In this document: in pieces, positions 31,982 to 42,644 of the stretch
Layout of the letters: the number at the start of each line of letters is the position of its first letter
Position numbering within the stretch: position 1 is the first letter of the stretch
DNA from: Gamsiella multidivaricata
Taxonomy: Eukaryota > Mortierellomycota > Mortierellomycetes > Mortierellales > Mortierellaceae
Length of the DNA stretch: 64,000 bases
NCBI RefSeq assembly: GCF_025024155.1
Contig: NW_026251712.1
Coordinates: 238,501-302,500 of the forward strand
Reading direction: 5' to 3'
The notes under the pieces: model-generated
What the model saw: only the letters and a program-made list of their open reading frames with translations
Told to the model about the DNA's origin: nothing
Database searches by the model: none
Translations under genes and position numbers: made by a program

Positions 31982-33214
31982 TCAAAGGTGGCTCACTTGA
32001 TCCATATCCTGATCATCCAACTCGGATGCGGCAATCTCGCAGGCCTCGTTCTTGGCTAGGTGTCTCAGCATGGCATCGCTTCGGGTACATGTCACTCCGC
32101 AGGTCTTGCACGTAATCGTCTCCTTGGTCAAATGGCGGCTGCGCATATGGCGCTCCAGATCGTGGCGCCGGGCAAACGACCAATGGCAAACGACGCCCTT
32201 TTTGTCGACATGGGTACAGGCATGAGGCTTCAGTCCTAAATGGATTGTGCGATGCGAACGCAGGTTGAAGGGCCGAGAGAATGTCTTCAGGCACTCTGAG
32301 CATTGGTAGCGGGCCTTGCCATTGGGGTCGTCCTCTGGAACGACACGGCAGGCATCCTCAGTAGTGATACGGCGTCTACGGCGTTTCTTGTTGGGCTGGA
32401 ATCCGGGCTTGGTGGGAGACTGGACTGGTTTCCTGGGCGCAACGTTCTCCATGGGCGCAATGACATCCTGGCCGAGAATCTTTGCTGTCGAAAAAGAGTC
32501 GGGGAAGTACTCCAGGGCAGCGGGACTGATAGATTCGCAGACCGATGTCGGAACGCAGTTGAGCCTAGATTCAGCCGGAGACTCCGTGGTAGTCATCAGC
32601 TCTGTCTCGGCGGGGGCTGGCATCATGAGTAGCTTCTTGAGCGAGGTTGACTCCGTGGTGCAGTCGGGGAAGAGCTGGAAGTCCGTCATTTGAGACATAT
32701 CCATGCGGAAGTCAAAGTCAAAGTCGAAGCTCCTCTCAGCGACATGTTCGCCTCCAATAGATTGTTCATAGGGAGAGTCAAAGACCGATGGACTGGGGAT
32801 GAAATCATCAAATCCGACGCTATCGAAGCCATAGGGAGAATTGACCTCGTTGAAGGCAGGGGAGCAAATACTCATAGACGGTGAGAGTTCCGGAGTAAGG
32901 TCCAGGCCGGCGGCGGCGGCAGTGGCGGCGAGCTGGTCATCGGAGATGATAACATCCCAATAGCTCCTGGCGGTGGTGGTGTTGTTGTTGTTGTTGTTGC
33001 TGTTGTTGTTGTTATAAGGGTCGGCATGGGCTGAGGTGGTGGTGGTGGTGGTGGCGGTGTTGCTGCTTTTGCAATTGTCGAGATAACCGGCGCTGCTGTC
33101 GGTACTTGTGCTGTTGGGGCCTGCCTTCGCAGTGCGGACGACGAAGGGATTGTGACTGAAGTCGTCGAATATCTCCAGGGTCAAGTCCGAGAAGAGAGGG
33201 GTAGAGGGCTCCAT
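31982..33214 (-). CDS. C2H2 zinc-finger transcription factor (410 aa)
   Basis: The DNA-binding region is C-terminal (about residues 315-395). Finger 1 is YQCSECLKTFSRPFNLRSH with HRTIH. Finger 2 has widely spaced cysteines (CTHVDKKGVVC), then FARRHDLERHMRSRH. A third, C2HC-like unit is CKTCGVTCTRSDAMLRH ending in C. A basic KKRRRRR cluster just before could be a nuclear localisation signal. The rest is Ser/Thr/Asn-rich, with a poly-Asn run coded by a GTT-type repeat near 32982-33010 and acidic, hydrophobic patches suited to activation. The pattern FTRP-NL-SH / FARR-D-ERH recalls Crz1/Prz1-type fungal regulators, but the assignment is tentative. The start was taken at MEPSTPLFSD because upstream in-frame codons lack an ATG. 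Confidence 0.88.
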   Translation of the reverse strand: MEPSTPLFSDLTLEIFDDFSHNPFVVRTAKAGPNSTSTDSSAGYLDNCKSSNTATTTTTTSAHADPYNNNNSNNNNNNTTTARSYWDVIISDDQLAATAAAAGLDLTPELSPSMSICSPAFNEVNSPYGFDSVGFDDFIPSPSVFDSPYEQSIGGEHVAERSFDFDFDFRMDMSQMTDFQLFPDCTTESTSLKKLLMMPAPAETELMTTTESPAESRLNCVPTSVCESISPAALEYFPDSFSTAKILGQDVIAPMENVAPRKPVQSPTKPGFQPNKKRRRRRITTEDACRVVPEDDPNGKARYQCSECLKTFSRPFNLRSHRTIHLGLKPHACTHVDKKGVVCHWSFARRHDLERHMRSRHLTKETITCKTCGVTCTRSDAMLRHLAKNEACEIAASELDDQDMDQVSHL

Positions 33215-35250
33215 AACGTTGCAATTGGCTGTGATAGAATAAGGAGATAGGGTAATAGATGAAGAGAGCTGATTGGTTAAGAGTCTACCCAAAAGAAAGG
33301 TGGTGGCGGCGGCAGGGATGCTAAAGTGCTGCGGAGGGAAGGTGATTGATACCTACTTTTTTTTTTGTGCGTTCTTAATTTTTTAATCTTTTTTTTTTTT
33401 TGGGCAGGTTGATGTTGGCCCTTTGAGGATGTGATTGGTGGTGCAAAAAGAAAGATAAAATAAAACGGTGTGCAAAAAAAATGTGTTGCAGGGCGTAGGG
33501 TAGGCAGGCGAGCGAGCAGGTAAGCAGCGGGGGGGAGGGGACAAGTGGTCAAAAGATAGGATTCTCGGTCAACAACAACCAGAGAATCTGTCGAACGACA
33601 CACACACACGCACACGCACCAACGTCTGCTCAGGTCAGGTCGATGTGATTATGATGTGATGGTGATATGATAAGATGAATGAATGAATGAGGGAGGAGTG
33701 GACGAGAGAATATGTGTGCGGATAAGGTAGCAGCCGTAGGGATTGAGGATTGGTTGAGGATTGGTTGAGGATTGGTTGAGGATGTTGTGAAATTAGTGGC
33801 GCACACGATATAAGATATCAACCCAATCCACTACGGAGGTATCGTAACGAGGATAGTAAGGCGGGGGAGAGGAGAAGCGAGGAAGAAGGATAAGGGAGAG
33901 AAAGAGAAAAAGGGAAGAAGGGAAGAAAGAGGAAAATGAGGATACGGGGGAAGAGCGTCTCATTTTTATAGGGGAAAAATTTTCTTCTTCCTGTAATGTG
34001 GTGGCTGACCTCTCCCTCCTCTTGGCCGACTCCCCCTTCTCTCTCGGCTCCATATCATGATGGGCCGACAAAAAAGCTTTGGATGTCGTCTGTCGACTCT
34101 TGCTAACGAATTCAGCTGGCCTAACTGGCCCCAATTGGTCTCAATTGCACTTTGTTTCATCGACGAGGGATAGCAGCAGCGATTCCTTCTTCACGGTCAT
34201 ATCGAACACGCACACACAGCCTGGATGCCAGGACGTTATACGGAAACTCAATTGGTCGGTCCTTATTTGATTGGGCACAATTTGCCTGTTCCTCTCTTTT
34301 CGATCCAGTCTTAAACGCTGCGGAAACATCCCCACAACCAAACTTCATAGGGCGTGCTCATAAAAATCAAGTTTGAGAGCACCTGCAAACGAAAAAGGGG
34401 ACCAGAGCGGGCTGAGGGCTCCCAAAACGAGCAAACGTTCTTTTTCCTTCCAAGGCGCCAGTCTCTCAATCATTCATGTTGCCTACCCACTTGGCTTTTT
34501 CAGCGGGTTTTCTAAAACGACACACGGCACTCGTTACAGTTGCTCTCCCTACCCCCTCTCCTTTTTTTTTCAGCGATAAAACATCTTATCGACTTTTTTG
34601 GTGACTACTACCCAGTGTGAATCCCCAGCAAACCGATCGCTTTTCAACTCTATCCCGCAAGATATGTTGATCTCTCGATCTTATCCGCCGTAATTCACGC
34701 GAGTACTGTGAGAAAAAGTCGTGATGTGAGATGAGACATAAGAATGATATTCAACTAGTCTATGCCTTGGTCTAGATATCAGCAACAACATAGCGATCCA
34801 TGGTATGTCTGCCACGTTAAAAAAATATAAAAATATAAAAAAATATAAAAGATATAAAGGATATATAAAGATAGGAATACGGATGAGTGCACTGCCTCCG
34901 CCAGCTCATTCCTGTATTTGTCACTCGATGGCGACTTCCCGGTTTAGAAAAAGCTGAGCAGATTACCACGGACTTCTATCTGTCGAGGCAACTTTTGATC
35001 TTTTCCCCTGAAAATCCAAAAATCCTACTTTGATGGTCTCACATCCCCACATTTGTTGTCCGTTGCGTCTTTTCATCGCATTTGAATGATTCACAATAAT
35101 TATCCTTTCGTGCCTATATCCAATGCAGGCACAAATACAAGTCTATTCCTTCTTTCTTTTTTCTCTGCTCCTCATGTGACTTACGAAAATACAATTATTT
35201 TATTTTCTTGACTTGATTTATTTTCTAAAGAACATTAAAATAGTACACAA
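33215..35250. other. Promoter region of the zinc-finger gene and intergenic DNA
   Basis: No gene is supported. The first ~750 bp upstream of the zinc-finger start are rich in CT tracts (minus strand). They hold a CA repeat (33598-33620) and a short minisatellite with three full copies of GAGGATTGGTT (33745-33782). Around 34819-34870 there are AATATAAA-type repeats. Confidence 0.5.
33745..33782 (+). repeat. 11-bp tandem repeat
   Basis: Three exact copies of GAGGATTGGTT and a partial fourth lie about 530 bp upstream of the zinc-finger gene start. Confidence 0.85.
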
Positions 35251-38200
35251 CTACTCCATATTGGCCTTGCGCTGCTGGCGCGACCTAAACAGGTCGTACT
35301 CCGGCGGACGATTGACTCCAGGCATATTATGGCCTCTGAAGTCCCCTCCTCCTCCACCACCGCCGCCTGCATCATCCTCATAATCTCGTCCTTTTCTCTT
35401 CATCCCACCGCCACGCCCACCACCGCCAACCGCTCCCCGAGGCCTAAACCCACCTCGGTCTCCACGACCACCACGATCGCCACGCCCCTCTCTTCCATCA
35501 CGATCACGGTCCCTGTTATAAAATTCACGATCTCTATCACCGCGATAGCCACTGTTACCCATATCACGACCTGGTGGTCCTCGAACACCACCATCACGAT
35601 GACTACTGTCTAGATGTCCACCGTGTGGACCGTGGCCGGATCCAACTGTTGATTGCGTAGGTACTGGAGGGCCAGGAACAGGCGGAGGGATGATCATCGC
35701 ATGTCCTGCTGGAATCTGCGCAGCTCTAACAAGATCCAAAATGTCTTGTGGTGCCAAGACTGGGCCATTGAAACCTAATGACGGAGGCAAGTTCGAAAGG
35801 AAAAAGGCCAACGCGTCTGGGATCAATCCATGAGGGCCTGCGGTCCATCCAGGAACAGTCAATGGCCCTGGTGGCTGCTGCTGTGGTTGCTGTGTTGGTT
35901 GTTGTGCTGGAGTGCCTTGCTGATTCGATGGCGGTACCATGACCTGAGGCATGTGTGGCGGCAAAGGGGGTTTGGGAGCGAACCCAGGTCCAGGTCCTGG
36001 TCCTGGAGCATCTCTCATCTCAACATCGTGTCCTTCGCGATCTCGATCTCGATCTCTGTCTCCTCCATGAGATTGCGAATGCGGCACCGTATCCATGTCG
36101 CTTGGCCGAGAGCTAATGTTATCGCCTCCACGGGAAGATCCTGAAGGCGCAGGTTTGCGAATCATCTCTGGATAGACCCTGTAGCTGTTCCACATTGCAA
36201 AATCGGGTCGTGGGTACAGGTCAGGATAAACGGGCTCCATCAAAGGTCGACGCCCAGGACGAGCCGCATCGTCCAAGTTTACAGGCGGAGGAGGAGGGAA
36301 GTCACTCGAGAAGTCCGTCAACGCTGGTACGTGAATATTCTTGCGGACTAATAGACACATACAGAAGTAGTAATTATCAGCATCAAATCATCATCATTCC
36401 CAGACTTCATTATATCTTTTTTTTGGCGTGTGGATATTCGATATTGAAGAGGAAACTTACTGCTAAGACCCATATCCATCTCCTCGATGACCTTAAGGTC
36501 ATTGTAGCTGTATCTAGCCGCAAACCTCTCGAGCACAGAATCATCCGGGTAGACTTCCCGTCGCCTCTTTTCGACCTTTGTGATGGCACCCTGATCGCCA
36601 TACTTGTTCTCGTACTCCGAAAACTTCTCCCAGAGTGGACGAGCCTTCTCGGGTGAAATGTTGATGAGTGCACGTTCGAAGAGTGCTCTTGCGTTGCTAT
36701 CATCGTTGAGCTGAATTAAAAACTCGAGATATTGGTCCACATAGGCAGCTTCATCGCCGAAAGATTTGTATCCAAGCTCAAAGACTTTGCCCGCAATCGA
36801 CGAATCCTTAGTGCAGTGGTACTCCATCAATGCAGCTGCAATGTACACCTGGTAGGGACATCCGTTCGAACGACGTGCACGGCCAAAAATCTGTCGCCAC
36901 TGTGAGGTTCCCTCGGTTCGGCGGACAAATTGCATGAACATGATCCATGCCAACCCGCAGCCCTTGATCATCTCCTCAACTTCCTTCCTGGCTAGCTTCT
37001 CGTACTGTGCCAGTTCCTTGGTCCGCTTCTTGAGCTCATCGCGTTCCCGCTCACGCATCTCTCCATCGACCTCCTCAATATCACGGACCTTTTTGTTGGA
37101 AGTGGATCCGCCGTCCAGAAGCTGTTGTTCTGCTTGCAACGCCGCCTTGGCAGCATTGACCTCCTCGTCTACTCGCTTGTTCATGTCATCGATCCTGTCC
37201 GTGAGATTCTTGACCAATGTCTCGAAAACAGCCCGGCTCGCTTTGAAGTTCTTACGGTTCTCTTCCATCTCCGCATGTGCAAAGTGGAGCAAGAAGCTGG
37301 TCGGCATAATCTCGCAGGCGCTCTTCAAAAGCGCCACTGCCTCGTCCGTGCGTCCTATCTCATGGAAATACGTCGCTGCCTCGAACCAGATCTCTGGATA
37401 AAACCTCATCGACAACAGCGCCTGCTTGTATGTCCATGCCACACGAGCTGAGAGCGCTGTAGGATCTTCAAGGTTAAGCGGGTTGGATCTCTCCCATCGA
37501 ATGTATCGCTTCCACTGCTCCAATTGATGCAGTTCACGTTCTGTCCACTTGACAGGGCGGGGCAGCAGGTTTTTGTTGATTCCGTCTGTGAGCTTCCTGA
37601 GCTCTTTCCACATCATACGCGCTGTCATATACCCTGCCGACCGTTCCTGCAAGAACTTTTTTGCTGTCAACTTGTTAAGTCCGTTCTCAAATGCATCATA
37701 GTCTCTCCAAATGTTTTCGACATTGTTGAGCGGAATGCAGACGGCCTTTTGAAAAACACGACGCATGGCGTCCATCTTTTGCTGCTCCTCCCATGTATTT
37801 TGTGCCTAGACACATGATTGCATGCAAATGTCAGTATTTAGTTTCCCTGCAAAAAAAAAAAAAAAAAAAAAAATCGGTGTCTTTATATCAGACATTAAAA
37901 TTGTCATTAAACGTACCTGTCCAGACTTTAGAAAGAACAGATAATCACTCCAGATGGGTCCAGAATCCCGGTCGAGTCCAACATGCTGCAGCACAAAATC
38001 GTAAGCCTTTGTGATGATATCCTTGGATTCAGGGCCAGCATTGATACGGCGGATGTAATTCAGGTAGTACTTCCAGAGGTCTACTGAGAGTACAGACCTG
38101 AGACAGCGCTGAAAGATAGCCTCGACCTCGGTAAAATGATGGTGCTTGAGCTCAAACTCGGCATACTGAATCCAATACCTAGACTGAAATAGGTTTCCAA

Positions 38201-39180
38201 TGCGCGTAATTTGGAATTGATGGCGGAAAAACGGTACGGACGAAATTCAATGGGTACAGGAAATCGTGGTAGGGAAGGCGCAGACATAATATCCCGTCCA
38301 TGCACAGCGGTGCAATCATGTCGAGTAGTTTTTCGAACATTTATTGATTTCGGGGAGGGGAAGCCAGTAAGGGACATATGTTGCGAAAAAGTGAGTGGAG
38401 TGTGGGGCAAAAGAAGAAAAAACCCGCGACATTGATAATGGGAGCAATGTTCCACAGTTGGATATCGATGAATCGCAATTCACGACGGGTACAGGGAACG
38501 AAAATGACACAAAGGCAAAAAGAGAATAAACATTGACTGGGTTACTACAACATTCATATTCAAATTTAGTTTTTGTTTCAGCATAAAGCACTGGCAGACT
38601 GAAAGACATTTTTCCCAATTGAAAGGTCTGCTACAGCTGAGGCACGACATGCACGCGTCAGGCAATTATGATTTCTTTTCTTTCGTTCTTTTTTTTTTTT
38701 ATTGCGTTGCGTAAATTGCCTGCCTCCAAGTCTTCTTGCTTTCCACATGAAGTCGACAACGAACGAAGAGCGAATAAACCATGATGGGCTCGTTTGCCAA
38801 AGAACAGGAGGTGACAGCAGTGTATTTCCGATAAAATAACACCACACATGACAAAGGCGACTTACCGACGTCGGATAGACCTTGAGAAACCGTTCATACA
38901 CATCCCTGACCCTGGTGATCTCGCCTTCCCTCTCAGCTTCATTCAGTAACGTGAGCCAGGCATCGGCATCATAGGGGTCTTCAGCGATCTGCTGCTCCAG
39001 AGTACCCGTCAGCTCTGGCTTTTTGCTTGGATCAGAAGACGAAGAGGATGAGGCATCCGCTCCATTAGTAGCTCCCTGTAGCTGTGGCGTACTGACAGAG
39101 GGGGTGGTCTCTGCAGAGTTGATCCTGGAAGATTGGTTGGACTCTTGCGCAGGGGTGTCGCTGGGATGAGGCGAATCCAT
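35251..39180 (-). CDS. rna14: mRNA 3'-end processing protein Rna14 / CSTF3 (CstF-77)
   Basis: Rna14/CstF-77 is the HAT-repeat scaffold of cleavage factor IA/CstF in pre-mRNA cleavage and polyadenylation. Exon 1 (39180 to about 38866) has a disordered leader, then LEQQIAEDPYDADAWLTLLN. Exon 2 starts at 38183 (SRYWIQYAEFELKHHHF; DLWKYYLNYIRRI). The large exon (about 37806-36464) contains the HAT array (NIWRDYDAFEN; WTYKQALLSMRFYPEIWFE; LPRPVKWTERELHQLEQWK) to EEMDMGLS. The last exon (about 36350-35251) encodes the linker that binds Rna15-type partners, PYPDLYPRPD-like segments, a Pro-rich part and a Gly/Arg/Asp-rich tail. Intron 1 is about 680 nt, long for this window. Intron 2 carries an A23 run at 37851-37873 (plus strand). 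Confidence 0.95.
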
Positions 39181-39505
39181 GTGAGAACAAGGACGAGGAC
39201 AAAAGACGGTGAACGGCAGTAAAAAAAAAAAAAAAAAAGATAATAAAGGATGATACGAAGGTGAACTAGAACAAGTTAATGAAAGGGAGAATAGAAGTAG
39301 AGGCGGAAGAGGTCAAGGTGAAGGAGGAAGACGACAGGCGAGATTGGGATCTGGATCTACCTCAAATAATGAAAAAATATGACGTATGTGCCAGGTAACA
39401 GATCGCATGCACTGCATACCATTGTTCCCTTTCTTCTTCTTTCGCCCAACCCACCAAGTCGCCCTCTGGTCTTCCACTCATCCTCTCTTTACATCCACAC
39501 TTACC
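39181..39505. promoter_or_regulatory. Bidirectional promoter between rna14 and the SND2 homologue
   Basis: 325 bp between divergent start codons. It includes an A18 run at 39221-39238 and a pyrimidine-rich stretch (about 39425-39500) leading to the SND2 ATG. Confidence 0.55.
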
Positions 39506-40646
39506 ATGGTAACGACTCGAGGACAACTAGGCTGGACTTACTCGTATCCGGAAACAAACTACAAGGAACTGATACGGATCCACAACTCTTCGCTTTACTG
39601 GACTAGGCCAACTCTTCACAGAAAAAGATTGCTCACGAAAACACGAAGACCTTGCTCGCCCTTCGAAAAGGATTCATCTGGGTCAATGCAAGTATTCCCT
39701 GTCATCACTTCAGCATCGCTTCCAAGGAGAGCACCAGTGTGCAGAGCAGACAAACCTAACGTCATACGCACCACTCCTCTTTTATTATTCTCCAATTAGG
39801 CTTTCTACATCTTTTACAGGATCATCTACCGCTGGAGCACGTTTGGATTCACACTGGCATTGGGATACCTCTTCACTGCAGGATTGACCGTTTTCTTCTA
39901 CATGCAGATCAATGCCATGGGCAGGCCCCGTTACAACTCCAAGGGCGAGCTCGCTGATGCTGGCGAGGATCTGTCGCAGGAGGGCCTTATCCAGTAAGTA
40001 GCATGCTTCTACAAGCGGATCGATCCAATCAATTTACATTACGATTGTATTATGCTCTCAATTCGCAGGACCCACCACACCACACCCACCAAAAATTATT
40101 AATTTGTCATTGAAAATGACCAACCCCGATATACTCGATCTTGTCAGGACTTACACAGCACAATAGCATAATAGCACCTGGGCGCATGCATGCACGCGCA
40201 ATTGTCTTTTTGAACCAGTTTATCGAAAGTACACCCGATTAACACGGATCCTCAATACATTACTAGATATGCATTCGACATCATCTACGTGACCTGGTTT
40301 GTCCATGTCACTTCAGCTTTCTGGTCCAAGATGTGGTGGTTCTACCTCGCTGTAAGCAATTTCGTCCGATCCCTATTTTCTCGCCTCTGCTGTTCTACCA
40401 AACATTCTCATTGACATCTCTGCTTGATCTCTCGTCTAGATCCCCGCATATGCCGGATGGAAGGCATGGCACCTGGCTGTTAAGCCCATGTTGGCTCGTG
40501 GAGGTATCGGCGCTGCTGCTGCTGCTGGTGATGGTGCTGCTGCTGGCGGCGCTGGTGCCTCTGGAAGTGCGGACGGAACAAAGTCCAAGAGACGCGAGAA
40601 GATGGAGAAGCGTGCAGAGAAAGGATCTCAAGTCCGCTATCGCTAA
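39506..40646 (+). CDS. snd2: SND2/TMEM208-family ER membrane protein
   Basis: SND2/TMEM208 acts in the SRP-independent targeting of proteins to the ER. The reconstructed exons begin with ATG alone (39506-39508), followed by an intron 39509-39606. Exon 39607-39687 encodes ANSSQKKIAHENTKTLLALR and ends WVN. The next intron, 39688-39799, has a GC donor (GCAAGT) and an AG acceptor. The exon from 39800 encodes AFYIFYRIIYRW and a membrane hairpin, ending at a GTAAGT donor near 39994. Then comes YAFDIIYVTWFVHVTSAFW, and the last exon starts IPAYAGWKAWHL. An Ala/Gly-rich stretch and a basic tail (KSKRREKMEKRAEKG) precede the TAA at 40644. A short hydrophilic N-terminus, two hydrophobic hairpins and a basic end match the family. 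Confidence 0.88.
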
Positions 40647-41464
40647 AAAGCATCAGGATCCTGATCAGTCCTCCACCATCCTCATTAAATTGCGTAGAGG
40701 AGTACCATACGTTGTCTAATAGAACAAAAAATAAAAAAGTGGCATGTCAATCTGTAGTATAAACGCTAACCCTGGACGTCCCTAAGCACTTTAACGCATT
40801 CAATAACTAACACAATACCTGCATCGCCCCCAAATGCAGCCAAATTGAGTACATTGGTCTTTCTATAAAATGGTATTCATTATTCGTTTATTGAGATCCA
40901 CCTCAGCGGAGAAAATATGGAACGTTGACCCTCGCGTTTGAAAAAAAAAAAAAAAAAAATACGATCTGTCTTTATATTAACAAAACATAGATGCGAGTGA
41001 CTAGAAAAATAACGGCTGAAAAAAAGGGGTACTTGAATAATCACGTACCTACTTCATTTCGCTATTGCGTTGTGCATTTGACTATGAAAAGAAAGGAATC
41101 GAGTAAGGAGTACGAACCTGTCTTCGTAGCAACACATCGCTTCAGAGCAACAAAGAAAAAAAAAAAGATATTCAACGGAACAGAGCATGGCGGCGCCCAT
41201 ACGGACTTTACTGCCGCGGTCCTGGGAACAAATGCTTGAAAACGACCACGTACCTCGGTTGCGAATGGGATGAAGGTTGATATATCAGTGGTTCCTTCTC
41301 TTCTTCTTCTTTTCAAAGACCCACAGGCTATAGAGACCGACTAGTAAAGTAACAGTGCGTGTTGTAAGAATTCACTAAACTACAACTGAGAGTGACACCC
41401 CGACAACCCTTACAGCGAACCAGCCACAAAATAGTCCAACAGCATTAACTGCCTCTCAAATCTT
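40647..41464. other. Intergenic stretch
   Basis: It contains an A19 run at 40941-40959. On the minus strand, 41280-41365 reads as a hydrophobic segment followed by a KKKKRRNH end and a stop, but I could not join it to an upstream exon in a consistent phase, so no gene is called. Confidence 0.4.
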
Positions 41465-41713
41465 TTGCCGAAGCGGGACTCTGAACGGCACCAACAACGA
41501 AGGCCGGCTCCAAACAAATATGTACCCGCGATTTCAATGACCTTGAAGACCGCCCGAGGCTCTGGTGTCGACGTGTCAGACAGGAAGATCGACTTTATCT
41601 TGAAATCAAAGGACGACGACGTCGATATCCTCTCGGTGGAGGATAAACCCAAAGGCTCCAAAAAAAAAGGTGCAGATGGATCTGGAGAAATGATCCCTGA
41701 TTTCAATAGCTAA
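41465..41713 (+). pseudogene. Fragment of a nuclease-like, lineage-expanded family
   Basis: An 82-codon frame without a convincing start (the first ATG is at 41540) contains RGSGVDVSDRKIDFIL and, 15 residues later, SVEDKPKGSKKK. The D...(E/D)xK arrangement (KIDFIL, then VEDK) is what one sees in PD-(D/E)xK nuclease cores. I recall similar segments in larger proteins of Mortierella-like fungi. Here the frame ends soon after, with nothing recognisable downstream, so it is probably a gene fragment. No database comparison was possible. Confidence 0.4.
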
Positions 41714-42644
41714 CACTTGTCCTCGGCGCTTTTGGACAGCCACCATTCAGGACACACTTGTATAGACATCTCTATTCTACTCTACTCACGCTCAGGCTTT
41801 CATCTCTACTTGTATATATATTTATGTTCACCACATAGTCCACCCAGCAACTTTGCTGTAATAACATATTTCATCCCAGCACAAATAATGAAACACTGCT
41901 TTGCTCATGATATCCATTCACTTTTCACCACTGAATTCGAAACAACATCATTGACACAGCAAATGGTGCTATAGCTTTGACGAAAAAAGAGTCGCTCTCG
42001 ATAGTGAGGACTTGATCGCCAAACTGGAGTTCACCACATATCAGTGGAAGTGTTTGGGATTAGACCCTTCGCAAGATTCGTGGTTAGCAAACAGGCGAAT
42101 GTAAGGAGGGGGCGTCGGTGCGAATGAGATATGTAGGAGCCGTGGTAGCCCTCCTAACTCAATCACTGAAGATAAAACAATTGGACTATAAGGTAGACTG
42201 TTTCTTTCTTTTATTTGTAGTGAGCGACAACACAAGCCGACAAGCACTCAATGGCATGTCGAGTGAGGAGTCCGTATAGGCAATTCTCCTCAAGCAAAGA
42301 CTTCACACGAGGCTACAATTCGTCTGCACGGTCCTGCTCTCCTTCAACTAACTCACATCGACGCGATACTATATATCAGGACAGCCCTCAACTGTTTGTC
42401 GAACCCTTGGAGAAACAAGGCCATGAATGACGACTACAGCTAGGGCTGGCTCCACCTACAGTAGCACAGCTACAATAAAGCTTGGTTTATTTATTTTTCT
42501 ATTTACATAAAAACTGAAGCAATGACGTCAATGATTTTCGCTTTGGTATTTGTTCATTAACCAGGAGATATATCGACAATGGGCCAATGTTGTAGAAAGG
42601 TCGCCACAGCGCTCCGATCCGGAGCCGACTACGACGATGTGAAC
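41714..42644. other. Intergenic stretch
   Basis: No gene is supported. A short frame around 41980-42070 (LDSEDLIAKLEFTTYQWK) looks protein-like and may belong to the same decayed locus as 41465-41713. Confidence 0.35.

Noticed and set aside
32303..32693. Plus-strand frames opposite the zinc-finger gene
   Set aside because: They are antisense shadows of the zinc-finger coding sequence.
40333..40719. A 128-codon plus-strand frame
   Set aside because: It is out of phase with the SND2 exons that it overlaps; the correct frame stops at 40644-40646.
41280..41706. A possible small membrane protein on the minus strand ending KKKKRRNH
   Set aside because: The hydrophobic end is attractive, but no upstream exon could be joined in phase; the only candidate donor (GTAAGG near 41410) gives a stop.
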